Assembly: GCF_003014475.1 (NCBI RefSeq)
Contig: NZ_PYGJ01000001.1
Span: 1 to 64,000 of the forward strand
Origin: Shimia abyssi
GTDB taxonomy: Bacteria; Pseudomonadota; Alphaproteobacteria; Rhodobacterales; Rhodobacteraceae
Direction: 5' to 3'
Length of the DNA stretch: 64,000 nucleotides
Under the pieces are notes generated by a model. That model searched no databases, was not told where the DNA came from, and saw nothing but the letters and a program-made list of their open reading frames with translations. The position numbers and the translations under genes were made by a program. Below, piece after piece: positions 17,995-26,888 of the stretch (positions within the stretch are counted from its first letter, which is position 1; each line of letters starts with the position of its first letter).

Positions 17995-19092
17995 ATGTCC
18001 GGTTTGACTAACACAGCAAACCCCGATGCCGGGCGCACCATCGTCTCTGTCGACGCCATGGGTGGCGATCGCGGGCCGGCAGCTGTAGTTGCCGGCATTT
18101 CCGATTCTGCCAAAAAGAACGCTGATATCGGGTTTATCCTGCATGGCGATCAGGAACAGCTGGAACGGCTGGTCTCTCGCCGCAAGAATCTTGCGGGTCG
18201 GGTCGAAATTCGACATGCCCAAGACGTCGTCTCGATGGAAGACAAACCAAGCCAGGTGATGCGCCAGGGCAAGAACAGCTCGATGTGGTCAGCTGTCGAT
18301 TCGGTGCGCAACGGCGAAGCAGACGTTTGCGTATCCTGTGGCAATACCGGCGCGTTGATGATGATGTCTGTGGTGCGCCTGCGCAAACTGCCCGGCGTGA
18401 ACCGCCCCGCCATTGCGGTGCTTTGGCCATCTACCAACCCTCAGGGTTTCAATATCATGCTCGATGCCGGTGCCGATATCCGCGCCGACGAAAACGACCT
18501 GCTGCAATATGCGCTGATGGGCGCGTCTTATGCGCGCAACGGTATGGAGCTTTCACGCCCTCGCGTCGGTTTGCTCAATGTGGGCACCGAAGAACACAAG
18601 GGCCGCCCGGAGCTAAAGCTCGCCTTTGACCTGATTTCCGAAAACGCCACCGCCGCCAATTTCGAGTTTGTCGGCTTTGTCGAGGGGCGTGACCTGCCCG
18701 GCAAAGTGGCTGACGTGATTGTGACCGATGGCTTTACCGGCAACGTAGCTCTCAAAACCGGAGAAGGGGTGGCGGGATTGATCCGTCAGTTCCTGGGCGA
18801 AGCTTTCAAATTCTCACCCCTCTCGCGCCTTGCGGCCCTATTGGCCCTTACGTCTTTGCGCCGCTTGAACCAGCGTATTGACCCGCGTCAGGTGAATGGT
18901 GGCGTGTTTCTAGGGTTGAACGGAACTGTCGTGAAATCGCATGGCAGCTCGGATGCCACCGGCGTATCAGCGGCTGTTAAGCTGGCGTTCAAACTATCTC
19001 AGTCTGGCTTTTCGCAAAAGCTTGCGGCACGGGTTGCATCCGCGGTCTCGCTGCCGCAAGATGCCGCGAAGTCAAGCGACACAGACAACTAG
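17995..19092 (+). CDS. plsX: Phosphate acyltransferase PlsX
   Basis: Encodes 365 residues. PlsX converts acyl-ACP and phosphate to acyl-phosphate, the donor for PlsY in phospholipid synthesis, as a peripheral membrane enzyme. Characteristic segments are VSVDAMGGDRGP, SSMWSAVDSVRNGEADVCVSCGNTGALMM, LDAGADIRAD and VTDGFTGNVALKTGEG. The start at 17995 lies 21 bases after rpmF, and fabH follows after 12 bases, so the genes form one operon. Confidence 0.96.
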   Translation: MSGLTNTANPDAGRTIVSVDAMGGDRGPAAVVAGISDSAKKNADIGFILHGDQEQLERLVSRRKNLAGRVEIRHAQDVVSMEDKPSQVMRQGKNSSMWSAVDSVRNGEADVCVSCGNTGALMMMSVVRLRKLPGVNRPAIAVLWPSTNPQGFNIMLDAGADIRADENDLLQYALMGASYARNGMELSRPRVGLLNVGTEEHKGRPELKLAFDLISENATAANFEFVGFVEGRDLPGKVADVIVTDGFTGNVALKTGEGVAGLIRQFLGEAFKFSPLSRLAALLALTSLRRLNQRIDPRQVNGGVFLGLNGTVVKSHGSSDATGVSAAVKLAFKLSQSGFSQKLAARVASAVSLPQDAAKSSDTDN

Positions 19093-19104
19093 CAAGGCAT
19101 TCAT

Positions 19105-20079
19105 ATGACGACACGCGCCGTGGTAATTGGCGTTGGCCACTATTTGCCCGAACGGGTCGTTCCAAACTCAGAATTCGAAGAATCGCTTGATACGTCGGAT
19201 GAGTGGATACGCTCCCGGTCAGGGATTGAACGTCGACATTTCGCCGCCGAAGATGAAACGACATCTGACCTCGCTGCCTATGCGGCAAAGGCAGCGTTGG
19301 AACATGCCGGGCTAGAACCTGACGACATTGATGCCATCGTTGTCGCTACATCCACACCTGACCTGACCTTTCCGTCAGTAGCGACGATGGTCCAAAGCAA
19401 GATTGGTATGACCCAAGGTTTTGGTTTTGACGTTCAGGCGGTCTGTGCTGGGTTCATCTACGCCCTGACCAATGCCAACGCGCTTGTTGTTTCCGGTCAG
19501 GCACGTCGTGTTCTAGTCATCGGAGCTGAGACGTTTTCGCGCATCATGGACTGGACTGATCGTTCGACCTGCGTGCTGTTTGGCGATGGCGCCGGGGCTT
19601 TGATCCTCGAGGCACAGGTTGGTAACAACACCAACGAAGATCGCGGCGTGCTGTCTGCGGATCTCAATTCGGACGGAAGGTATCGCGACATGCTCTATGT
19701 CGACGGTGGCGTGTCAACCACCGGAGATTCTGGTAAGTTACGGATGCAAGGCAACGCCCTCTTTCGTCAAGCTGTTGAAAAGCTCACATCGACAGCCCAC
19801 ACCGCATTGTCCAAAATCGACCTTGACGACAATGCAGTCGACTGGATTGTCCCACATCAGGCCAACATCCGGATTATTCAGGGCACCGCGCGCAAAATGG
19901 GCGTGCCAATGGACCGTGTAATTGTGACTGTTCAAGACCACGGCAACACGTCTGCGGCCTCGATTCCATTGGCAATGTCCGTTGGAGTTACCGAAGGCAA
20001 AATCAAGCAGGGTGATCTTCTGGTTGCCGAAGCAATTGGCGGCGGTCTGGCATGGGGATCGGTCGTTCTGCGCTGGTAA
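19105..20079 (+). CDS. fabH: Beta-ketoacyl-ACP synthase III
   Basis: Encodes 324 residues. FabH starts fatty acid synthesis by condensing acetyl-CoA with malonyl-ACP. The catalytic triad is seen as the Cys in FDVQAVCAGFIYAL, the His in WIVPHQANIRII and the Asn in DHGNTSAAS. SDEWIRSRSGIERRHF and the ending IGGGLAWGSVVLRW are typical. It is co-transcribed with plsX. Length is as expected and nothing is odd. Confidence 0.97.
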   Translation: MTTRAVVIGVGHYLPERVVPNSEFEESLDTSDEWIRSRSGIERRHFAAEDETTSDLAAYAAKAALEHAGLEPDDIDAIVVATSTPDLTFPSVATMVQSKIGMTQGFGFDVQAVCAGFIYALTNANALVVSGQARRVLVIGAETFSRIMDWTDRSTCVLFGDGAGALILEAQVGNNTNEDRGVLSADLNSDGRYRDMLYVDGGVSTTGDSGKLRMQGNALFRQAVEKLTSTAHTALSKIDLDDNAVDWIVPHQANIRIIQGTARKMGVPMDRVIVTVQDHGNTSAASIPLAMSVGVTEGKIKQGDLLVAEAIGGGLAWGSVVLRW

Positions 20080-20146
20080 GGTGATTATCATCGCCTAACC
20101 CATTGGACTTATTTGCAGATAATCGCCGTTCACGCGTCTGTTATAG

Positions 20147-20176
20147 TTGACTCACAATTTCTCTTACCCGTATGTT
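20147..20176 (+). promoter_or_regulatory. Candidate sigma-70 type promoter for ihfA
   Basis: TTGACT (20147-20152) and TATGTT (20171-20176) are spaced by 18 bases, upstream of ihfA, whose ATG is at 20208. It would let ihfA be transcribed separately from the plsX-fabH operon. The -10 hexamer is weak. Confidence 0.35.
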
Positions 20177-20207
20177 TTACGGAACGATATGACAGGGGGA
20201 GAATGCA

Positions 20208-20510
20208 ATGACCGGAAAGACACTCACGCGCATGGATCTGAGCGAAGCGGTTTTCCGCGAAGTCGGCCTGTCCAGGAACGATTCCGCGACGCTTGTAGAA
20301 AGTGTTCTCGCCCATATGTCCGATGCTCTGGTCCAGGGTGAGCAGGTCAAAATCTCGTCTTTTGGAACGTTCAGCGTTCGAGACAAAGCAGCGCGTGTTG
20401 GCCGGAACCCTAAGACCGGCCAAGAAGTGCCAATCAATCCACGTCGCGTTCTGACGTTCCGCCCATCGCACCTGATGAAGGATCGTGTGGCTGACGGAAA
20501 CAAAAGCTAA
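20208..20510 (+). CDS. ihfA: Integration host factor subunit alpha
   Basis: Encodes 100 residues, a DNA-bending protein that pairs with Ihf[19 protein letters not shown] opens the fold. The DNA-inserting arm has the IHF pattern [20 protein letters not shown] with the intercalating Pro, and the end is [10 protein letters not shown]. Good GGGGGAG ribosome site. A MerR gene follows after 14 bases, a neighbourhood widely conserved for ihfA. Confidence 0.95.
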   Translation: MTGKTLTRMDLSEAVFREVGLSRNDSATLVESVLAHMSDALVQGEQVKISSFGTFSVRDKAARVGRNPKTGQEVPINPRRVLTFRPSHLMKDRVADGNKS

Positions 20511-20524
20511 ACGGATAAAGACAC

Positions 20525-21571
20525 ATGAGCAAATCTCGGGACGCCTTTCGCACCATCAGCGAAGTGGCTGATTGGCTGGATACACAGGCTCATGTGCTTA
20601 GATTCTGGGAAAGCAAGTTCAGTCAGGTCAAACCTGTGAAACGTGCCGGAGGGCGACGGTACTACCGCCCTCAGGACATGATGCTTCTGGGTGGTATCAA
20701 AAAACTGCTGCACGACGATGGCATGACTATCAAAGGTGCCCAGCAATTGCTGCGCGAAAAGGGCGTCAAGCACGTTAGTTCTCTGTCGCAACCCATTGAT
20801 GACGATGGCACAATCGAAGTTGCGGCCATGCCCCTCGACACTCCCCAAAACCAAGCCGCGCCGCAGATCCCTGCGGAACCATCAGAGCCAGAGGTGATCG
20901 ACGCGCCTGTTACTGAGCAACCAGACGATGCCCTCCCATCAGACGACATTCCGGACATAGCAGACACGTCAGAGATTATCTCTGACGACGTCGATCTACC
21001 GACGCCAGCAATCAATATCACAACGCCGACATCGCCTGAGCCTGAAGCGGCAATTGCGGACAATGACGCGAAAGATGACGACACCACGCCCCCAGCGGTC
21101 GAGGCGCAGAAACCAATAATCAGCGATCTTTTCACTTCAGTTGACGACGCGCCTGTCCCCGACACATCTGAAGCAGATGCTGAAGCAGCCGAGGACATCA
21201 AGCCCGCGCATCTTGGCGAGGAAGAAAATTCTGAGGATGAGGGCCAAGCACCCGTTGTTGATCCTTCGCCAACACTAGAAAACGTGGACGAAGAAGACGT
21301 TGCTATCGGCCCGAGCGAGGTTATAGAACCGGCAGTTGTTGACGAAACCGAACTTGCCGAACAAGGCCCGTCCGTCGCAGCTGATCAGGACGAACCTGAA
21401 GAATCCGGTACTGACCGCCCTGCCGACCAGTTGGAGTTTTCCCGCATAGATTTCCTGTCAAAACTCTGCACCGCACAAAAAATTCCGCTCGAACATCGCG
21501 CCCGCGCAGCTCATTTGGTTACCCGCCTCGCAACTCTGCGAGCGGAATTTGATCAAAGTGATCGGGGCTGA
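20525..21571 (+). CDS. MerR-family regulator with long acidic extension
   Basis: Encodes 348 residues. The first ~90 form a MerR winged helix ([51 protein letters not shown]), as in the MerR proteins that follow ihfA in many proteobacteria. The middle ~200 residues are strongly acidic, rich in Asp, Glu, Pro and Ala, and probably disordered. The final ~55 residues ([20 protein letters not shown]) form a likely helical, conserved tail. The target is unknown. No Cys metal-sensing motif is seen. Confidence 0.85.
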   Translation: MSKSRDAFRTISEVADWLDTQAHVLRFWESKFSQVKPVKRAGGRRYYRPQDMMLLGGIKKLLHDDGMTIKGAQQLLREKGVKHVSSLSQPIDDDGTIEVAAMPLDTPQNQAAPQIPAEPSEPEVIDAPVTEQPDDALPSDDIPDIADTSEIISDDVDLPTPAINITTPTSPEPEAAIADNDAKDDDTTPPAVEAQKPIISDLFTSVDDAPVPDTSEADAEAAEDIKPAHLGEEENSEDEGQAPVVDPSPTLENVDEEDVAIGPSEVIEPAVVDETELAEQGPSVAADQDEPEESGTDRPADQLEFSRIDFLSKLCTAQKIPLEHRARAAHLVTRLATLRAEFDQSDRG

Positions 21572-21629
21572 AAAAAGTTGCGTTTTTGACTTGCTCCCGC
21601 CCGCAAATTCGCTATGAACACCCCATCGT

Positions 21630-21706
21630 CGGGCTATGGCGCAGCCTGGTAGCGCGTCCGTCTGGGGGACGGAAGGTCGCAGGTTCGAGTCCTGCTAGCC
21701 CGACCA
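21630..21706 (+). tRNA. tRNA-Pro (anticodon GGG)
   Basis: A 77-base cloverleaf: acceptor CGGGCTA pairs with TAGCCCG (21696-21702), D-arm GCGC...GCGC, anticodon stem TCCGT/ACGGA with loop CTGGGGG (T33, anticodon GGG), T-arm GCAGG TTCGAGT CCTGC, and an encoded ACCA end. The upstream stretch TTTTTGACTTGC...TATGAA probably contains its promoter. A terminator follows eight bases later. Confidence 0.95.
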
Positions 21707-21714
21707 ATAAAAAC

Positions 21715-21746
21715 CGCCCGCTTGCCGCAAGGCCCGGGCGTTTTTT
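21715..21746 (+). terminator. Rho-independent terminator behind tRNA-Pro
   Basis: CGCCCG (21715-21720) pairs with CGGGCG (21735-21740), with an inner CTTG/CAAG stem, followed by six T residues (21741-21746). It ends the tRNA transcript just before the dCTP deaminase gene. Confidence 0.8.
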
Positions 21747-21764
21747 GCATCTGGGGGACAGACG

Positions 21765-22847
21765 ATGACAGGCGTATTGCCCAGCCAAGCCATTGAAAAG
21801 ATGCTGACTTCTGGTGAAATCACAACCACCGAACCAGCCGTTGAAGGCCAGATTCAACCGGCCTCGCTTGACTTGCGTTTGGGTCAGGTGGCCTACCGTG
21901 TCCGTGCCTCATTTCTCGCTGGAAATGGCAGTAGCGTGGCTGAGCGCCTCGATGAATTCGAGATGCACCGCATCGATCTGACCAATGGCGCTGTCTTGGA
22001 AAAAGGTTGTGTTTACGTCGTCCCACTGATGGAGGGGCTGGCCCTGCCCGCCACCGTGCAAGCCGTCGCAAACGCCAAAAGCTCGACTGGGCGGCTGGAT
22101 TTGCTGACGCGCACAATCACCGATGGCGGCACCGAGTTCGACCGTATTGCACCTGGCTATACCGGCCCGCTTTACGCCGAAATCTGTCCTCGTTCCTTCT
22201 CGGTGCTCGTACGTCCTGGTATGCGGTTGAACCAAATTCGGTTTCGCGCCGGTCAAAGCGTGCTCAGCGACGCAGACTTGAATGTCCTGCATGAACGCAG
22301 CCCTCTGGTTGATGGCAAGGCCGTGATCGATGACGGATTGGGCTTTTCCGTCGACCTTGAGCCTTCAAACGGCACCCTTGTCGGTTATCGCGCCAAACCG
22401 CATACCGGTGTGATCGATCTGGACAATATCGGCCATTACGACCCCGCGGAATATTGGGAAGAGCTACACAGCTCTAATGGCCAGATCATCCTTGATCCCG
22501 GCGCATTCTACATCCTTGTCAGTCGCGAAGCCGTGAGTATTCCTCCGGCTTATGCTGCTGAGATGGCACCGTTTCTTGCGATGGTGGGTGAATTCCGCGT
22601 CCACTATGCCGGTTTCTTTGATCCTGGCTTTGGCCATGATGAGGCTGGCGGTGCTGGCTCTCGGGGTGTGCTCGAAGTGCGCTGTCATGAGGCACCTTTT
22701 GTTCTGGAACATGGCCAGATCGTGGGCCGCTTGGTGTATGAACGCATGGCCGACGTTCCCAACCAGCTCTACGGAACCGGAATTGCCTCAAACTATCAGG
22801 GGCAAGGTCTGAAACTGTCGAAACACTTCAAGGCAACAGCCCGCTAA
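21765..22847 (+). CDS. dcd: Long-form 2'-deoxycytidine triphosphate deaminase
   Basis: Encodes 360 residues, nearly twice the usual Dcd. Two dUTPase-fold halves are visible. The first carries IQPASLDLRLG, NAKSSTGRLDLLTR, APGYTGPLYAEICPRSF and RLNQIRFR. The second repeats the plan with GQIILDPGAFYILVSRE, MAPFLAMVGEFRVHYAGFFDPGFG and GQIVGRLVYERM. The likely reaction is dCTP to dUTP in the supply of dTTP. Such fused versions occur in alphaproteobacteria. Which half is catalytic cannot be settled by eye. Confidence 0.85.
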   Translation: MTGVLPSQAIEKMLTSGEITTTEPAVEGQIQPASLDLRLGQVAYRVRASFLAGNGSSVAERLDEFEMHRIDLTNGAVLEKGCVYVVPLMEGLALPATVQAVANAKSSTGRLDLLTRTITDGGTEFDRIAPGYTGPLYAEICPRSFSVLVRPGMRLNQIRFRAGQSVLSDADLNVLHERSPLVDGKAVIDDGLGFSVDLEPSNGTLVGYRAKPHTGVIDLDNIGHYDPAEYWEELHSSNGQIILDPGAFYILVSREAVSIPPAYAAEMAPFLAMVGEFRVHYAGFFDPGFGHDEAGGAGSRGVLEVRCHEAPFVLEHGQIVGRLVYERMADVPNQLYGTGIASNYQGQGLKLSKHFKATAR

Positions 22848-24058
22848 CTGCCCCTGCTCTCAGGTGTTTTGACATTCTCCTCTAACGGCTCTTCTGGCTC
22901 TGGCTTGGGCGGTTTCTCGGTTACTTCTTCTGATTTGTCCTCGCCAAAGATCCGCTGACCATACCGCGTAATCCGTCCAAAGGCGCTTTCGGCCATCAAG
23001 CCGCTTAGAAACGCCAAAAAGGCTACCATATACGGGCTCAAATCCAGCCCATCCTGCCCGCCGCTCTGGGACAAGGCCAAGAGCCCTGCGCCCGAGAACA
23101 GGAAAATACCGATCGCCGCCGCGACCCCTTCCCCGATGGTGATCACCAGTTCGGATACCTTGGGCCGCTTCTGATCAATAAATGCCGTGCGTGAATAGGC
23201 GACAAGCGTGCCCAGCCCACCGGCGGCAATCGTGGCGATCAGTGTCAACAAAATTGGGGGCAGCTTGACCATCATATGCATGTTGAGAAAACTGAAATTC
23301 TTCTCAATCCGCTCAAGGCGTGCGCGATACTCGGAGAAAGGTGGCAGGCGCGCCTCGATGGACCCCAGCCTGTGGCGCAGCCCACCAAGCCGTGTTTCAA
23401 TGCCCGCAACGTCGCGCTCTGCCTTGCGTTTCAGCCCTTCCGCGACGGACACGTCCTTATCCGCGGCGCGCTTGCTGTCCGCCAAGCTTTCGTGAAAAGT
23501 AGCGAGTTCTCGCGTCGCTTTGATAATCTGATCAACGCGATCTGGCGCGACATCTGGTCCATACGTCCCATTGATCAACAGATGAAACCCTGCCGTGGCC
23601 TCCTCGATCGATAATTCTGGTGCATCTACAATGTCAGCCAGTTTGCCAAGGTCCACCCCAACAAGTGCCGGAATCACACGCGCAAAATGCGCCTGCACCA
23701 CCAGCAGGTTTCCCTCAAGTTTGCGTTGCGCGACTAGTTGATCCGACTGTTTTTCAATCAACTCGCCCTGTGCAGCCTGAAACACATCGTCGGTCAAAGA
23801 CAGGGCTTTTAAGGATATCGCAATTTGCGCGCTAATCTCAACGCTTTGATTTTTTAAGAAAATCAATTCATCAACGCTTTGAATTTGGTTGTCGGTGTTC
23901 TTGCTCAGCTCAGCATCCCATTCACTGCGCATGACATAGAACGAGAAACTGATCACCACCAATGAGACAAAGAAAAAGTATAAGAACCCCAGGATAACGG
24001 CAATCGCACCCAATGCGACACGATCAACAGCCTTTTTGGATTTTGGTGTGTCGGACAT
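22844..24058 (-). CDS. Coiled-coil membrane protein of unknown function
   Basis: Encodes 404 residues with one transmembrane segment near the start (ILGFLYFFFVSLVVISFSF). A region of about 210 residues rich in charged helices follows, likely a coiled coil in the periplasm. Three further hydrophobic segments come later (PPILLTLIATIAAGGLGTLV, AAAIGIFLFSGAGLLAL, YMVAFLAFLSGLMAESAF) and then a Pro/Glu-rich cytoplasmic tail. No enzyme motif is seen. The stop overlaps the end of the convergent dcd gene by four bases. It could be a scaffold or sensor; I do not recognise the family. Confidence 0.7.
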   Translation of the reverse strand: MSDTPKSKKAVDRVALGAIAVILGFLYFFFVSLVVISFSFYVMRSEWDAELSKNTDNQIQSVDELIFLKNQSVEISAQIAISLKALSLTDDVFQAAQGELIEKQSDQLVAQRKLEGNLLVVQAHFARVIPALVGVDLGKLADIVDAPELSIEEATAGFHLLINGTYGPDVAPDRVDQIIKATRELATFHESLADSKRAADKDVSVAEGLKRKAERDVAGIETRLGGLRHRLGSIEARLPPFSEYRARLERIEKNFSFLNMHMMVKLPPILLTLIATIAAGGLGTLVAYSRTAFIDQKRPKVSELVITIGEGVAAAIGIFLFSGAGLLALSQSGGQDGLDLSPYMVAFLAFLSGLMAESAFGRITRYGQRIFGEDKSEEVTEKPPKPEPEEPLEENVKTPESRGS

Positions 24059-24183
24059 GAAAATCGTCCCGGATAATGAAACTATCCCAGAAGACTTGCA
24101 TTTTTGCGAATTTCAATCAAGCGTTGTGCGGCTTTCGCCACTCGCGCCTCAAGCGCGATTGAGGTTGGTTACTGACGAGCGGA

Positions 24184-24387
24184 TCAGAACTTGCTGGCGC
24201 GCCGTGCCATACGCATCGCCTGACGTGCACGTTTGGTGTCAGGCTGAGGTCCACCACCGTTTTGCCCTCTGCCACGCCCGCTCGGGCCCGACTTCGACAT
24301 CGCATTGATGCCTGCGTTCATGCCTTTGTTCATCGCTTTTCGAATGAACATTTTGGTGATCATATTGATTAGTTGATTGGCGTTCAT
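24184..24387 (-). CDS. Short basic protein of unknown function
   Basis: Encodes 67 residues starting MNANQLINMITKMF. Met- and Asn-rich helices (FIRKAMNKGMNAGINAM) are followed by a Gly/Arg/Gln stretch and a basic end (RARQAMRMARRASKF). The longer frame up to 24495 overlaps scpB and is not used. The composition suggests a membrane-surface or nucleic-acid-binding peptide. It sits behind scpB in the same direction and may belong to that operon. Confidence 0.55.
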   Translation of the reverse strand: MNANQLINMITKMFIRKAMNKGMNAGINAMSKSGPSGRGRGQNGGGPQPDTKRARQAMRMARRASKF

Positions 24388-24445
24388 TGCGCCCTCCATG
24401 CCTGCTCGCATTATATCTAAGTTAGAAAGATGCCAAAAATAAGGC

Positions 24446-25102
24446 TCATTCCTCGAACATTTCAGATTGCCCGGCCATTTTTTCTTCGTCCTCATCCTCC
24501 TTGGAGGAAAGCGGCATCGTACCCGGTGGAGGTCGGTTTTCCAGCAACCCAGCAGAGCGCAGCTCTTTCAGCCCCGGCAAATCACGGGCACTCTCCAGTC
24601 CAAAGTGATCAAGAAACTCGGATGTAACCACAAACGTCACCGGCCGACCCGGCGTCATACGCCGGCGACCAAATCGGATCCACTCCATTTCCAGTAGCTG
24701 GTCTACTGTGCCACGACTAACGCTCACGCCGCGAATTTCCTCGATCTCGGCGCGCGTGACCGGCTGGTGATAGGCGATGATCGCCAGTGTCTCAATCGCG
24801 GCCCGGCTCAGCTTGCGCGTCTCAACCATTTCTTTTTGCATCAGGAACCCAAGGTCCGGTGCCGTACGCATCGCCCATGCATCGCCAACCCTGACGACCC
24901 GGACGCCGCGCCCCTCGTAGCGTTTGCGCAGATGCACCAGCGCTTCAGCCGCGTCACAACCATGCGGCATTCTTGCGTTCATTTCCTTGATCGTGACAGG
25001 TTCGGTACTGGCAAAAAGAATTGCTTCGCACATGCGCTCTTGCTCAGCCAAAGGAGGTGCTTCAAAAAGGCTTTCCTCTTTAGGTTCAATATCTTCAGGC
25101 AT
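24446..25102 (-). CDS. scpB: Segregation and condensation protein B
   Basis: Encodes 218 residues from the ATG at 25102; earlier codons in the frame lie inside scpA. The twin winged helices are seen as CEAILFASTEPVTIKEM and LSRAAIETLAIIAYHQPVTRAEIEEIRGV, with TPGRPVTFVVTSEFLDHFGL in the second. ScpB partners ScpA and SMC in chromosome condensation. It overlaps scpA by eight bases. The C-terminal tail is acidic. Confidence 0.93.
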   Translation of the reverse strand: MPEDIEPKEESLFEAPPLAEQERMCEAILFASTEPVTIKEMNARMPHGCDAAEALVHLRKRYEGRGVRVVRVGDAWAMRTAPDLGFLMQKEMVETRKLSRAAIETLAIIAYHQPVTRAEIEEIRGVSVSRGTVDQLLEMEWIRFGRRRMTPGRPVTFVVTSEFLDHFGLESARDLPGLKELRSAGLLENRPPPGTMPLSSKEDEDEEKMAGQSEMFEE

Positions 25103-25892
25103 AACCCTCATCTTTCCTGCGCAGCTCGATTGGCGTAAAAACGTCATCCTGCCGGATTTCCACATGCCCCTCTTTGACCAGTTGCAGCGACGCCGCAAAT
25201 GTCGCCGCCGTCGCCGAGCGCCGCTTCTTGGGATCACTCTCCCATCCGACAGGCAGATAATTCAGAATATCTGTCCACGTACCCGCAAAGCCAATCAATC
25301 CCCGCATGCGATCCAGTGCTTCTTCCATCGTGAAAACAGAATCGCGATCCATGACAAAGGGGCGGAATTCGTCGCGCGTTCTGATGCGCGCATACCCCTG
25401 CATCAAATCCAACAAAGTCGCCGAATAGTGCACCTTGCGCACGCGCGTCACGTCTTCGGGAATGCCACGTACAAAGAAATCACGCCCCTGTCTGTCGCGC
25501 GCCATCAGCTTGGCGGCGGCATCGCGCATCGCCTGCAATCGCTCCAATTGAAATGCCAGATGCGCCGCCAGTTCTTCGCCGCTTGGCCCTTCTTCTGTTG
25601 GGTCGGGCGGCAACAACAGGCGCGACTTCAAAAATGCCAACCACGCCGCCATCACCAGATAATCCGCCGCCAATTCAATCCTCAGCCGCTTGGCTTTTTC
25701 CACAAAGGCCAAGTATTGCTTGGCCAGTTCCAGAATAGAAATCTTGCGCAGATCCACCTTTTGCGTACGCGACAAGGTCAGTAACAGGTCAAGCGGCCCC
25801 TCGAAGCCGTCCACATCCACGATCAAAGCCTCCGCTGCCAATCGCTCGGCAACAGAAATCTCGCGTGTCTCTTCAAAATCTTCGTCGGCCAT
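25095..25892 (-). CDS. scpA: Segregation and condensation protein A
   Basis: Encodes 265 residues. This kleisin closes the SMC ring and binds ScpB. The family marks are DGFEGPLDLLLTLSRTQKVDLRKISILELAKQYL near the start, ADYLVMAAWLAFLKSRLLLP, and a C-terminal winged-helix region (TFAASLQLVKEGHVEIRQDD). It follows nagZ after 12 bases and overlaps scpB by eight, as part of one leftward operon. Confidence 0.93.
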   Translation of the reverse strand: MADEDFEETREISVAERLAAEALIVDVDGFEGPLDLLLTLSRTQKVDLRKISILELAKQYLAFVEKAKRLRIELAADYLVMAAWLAFLKSRLLLPPDPTEEGPSGEELAAHLAFQLERLQAMRDAAAKLMARDRQGRDFFVRGIPEDVTRVRKVHYSATLLDLMQGYARIRTRDEFRPFVMDRDSVFTMEEALDRMRGLIGFAGTWTDILNYLPVGWESDPKKRRSATAATFAASLQLVKEGHVEIRQDDVFTPIELRRKDEGYA

Positions 25893-25904
25893 GAACCTGC
25901 CTGA

Positions 25905-26888
25905 TCAGAACGCTTTAAGTTCCGCAGTCAGCGCCTCGATGTCAACCATTTGGGATGATTGCCGCAAACCCAGCACCCGTTCTGCCCGTGCCTGTGCCGC
26001 TGCTGTCATCTCGCCGCTGGCCTCGACCACCTCATGGAGCTCGTCAAGCTGCCCTTTGCAGTACAAGACGACGTCACATCCCGCCGCGACCGACGCGCGC
26101 GCGCGGTCAGCCAGCGACCCGGAGAGCGCCTCCATTGACAGGTCATCGGTCATCATCAGCCCGTCAAACCCGATTTCATCGCGGATCACCTGCATCATGG
26201 CTTCTGAAGTTGTGGCCGGCGCATTGTCAATGGCGTCAAACACGATATGCGCCGTCATGCCCATCGGCAAATCGTTTAGCGCCCGAAATGGTGCAAAATC
26301 CATTTCCAGATCTTCGCGCGGTACGGAAACGCGCGGCAAATCCTTGTGGCTGTCCGCAATTGCACGACCATGTCCAGGCATGTGTTTCATCACCGGCAAA
26401 ACGCCCCCGGCCATCAAACCGTTTGCAACCGCACGGCCTATTTTCGCAACAGTTTCAGCATTATAGCCATAGCAGCGATTTTTCAAAAAGGGGTGCGTGT
26501 CCGAATGGGCCACGTCCAGCATGGGCGCACAGTTGGCATCCACGCCCAAGGCACGCAGCTCTAGTGCCATCATCCAATAACGTAGCGTCATGAAACGCAC
26601 AGCGTCCGCGCCCGATGCGGCCACCTGATCCAGAGGCGGCAACCATTCGGTGGCCAAAGGCGCGCGAAACCGCTGCACTCGCCCGCCTTCCTGATCAACC
26701 AAAATCGGCGCATCATGCGAAACACAGTCGCGCAGTTCGTCACATAATGCGCGCACTTGATCGGCTGTCTCGATATTGCGTGCAAACAGGATAAACCCAA
26801 AAGGGCGCGCCGCACGAAAAAGCGCCTTTTCGTCTGATGTCAGCCGTGTCCCGTCACATCCTAGGATCGTCGCGCCGAACCTGCTCAC
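25905..26888 (-). CDS. nagZ: Beta-N-acetylhexosaminidase
   Basis: Encodes 327 residues from a GTG at 26888 that overlaps the stop of the upstream SPOR gene as GTGA; the frame reaches 26939, but those residues lie inside that gene. NagZ is a GH3 enzyme that removes GlcNAc from muropeptides in peptidoglycan recycling. Key parts are ILVDQEGGRVQRF, the catalytic loop KHMPGHGRAIADSHKDLP (His and Asp) and the nucleophile in MTDDLSMEAL. Together with anmK it implies an active recycling pathway. Confidence 0.92.
   Translation of the reverse strand: MSRFGATILGCDGTRLTSDEKALFRAARPFGFILFARNIETADQVRALCDELRDCVSHDAPILVDQEGGRVQRFRAPLATEWLPPLDQVAASGADAVRFMTLRYWMMALELRALGVDANCAPMLDVAHSDTHPFLKNRCYGYNAETVAKIGRAVANGLMAGGVLPVMKHMPGHGRAIADSHKDLPRVSVPREDLEMDFAPFRALNDLPMGMTAHIVFDAIDNAPATTSEAMMQVIRDEIGFDGLMMTDDLSMEALSGSLADRARASVAAGCDVVLYCKGQLDELHEVVEASGEMTAAAQARAERVLGLRQSSQMVDIEALTAELKAF

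Noticed and set aside
21612..21857. 81-codon leftward frame with GLAGLEPATFRPPDGRA
   Set aside because: Antisense translation of tRNA-Pro and the start of dcd.
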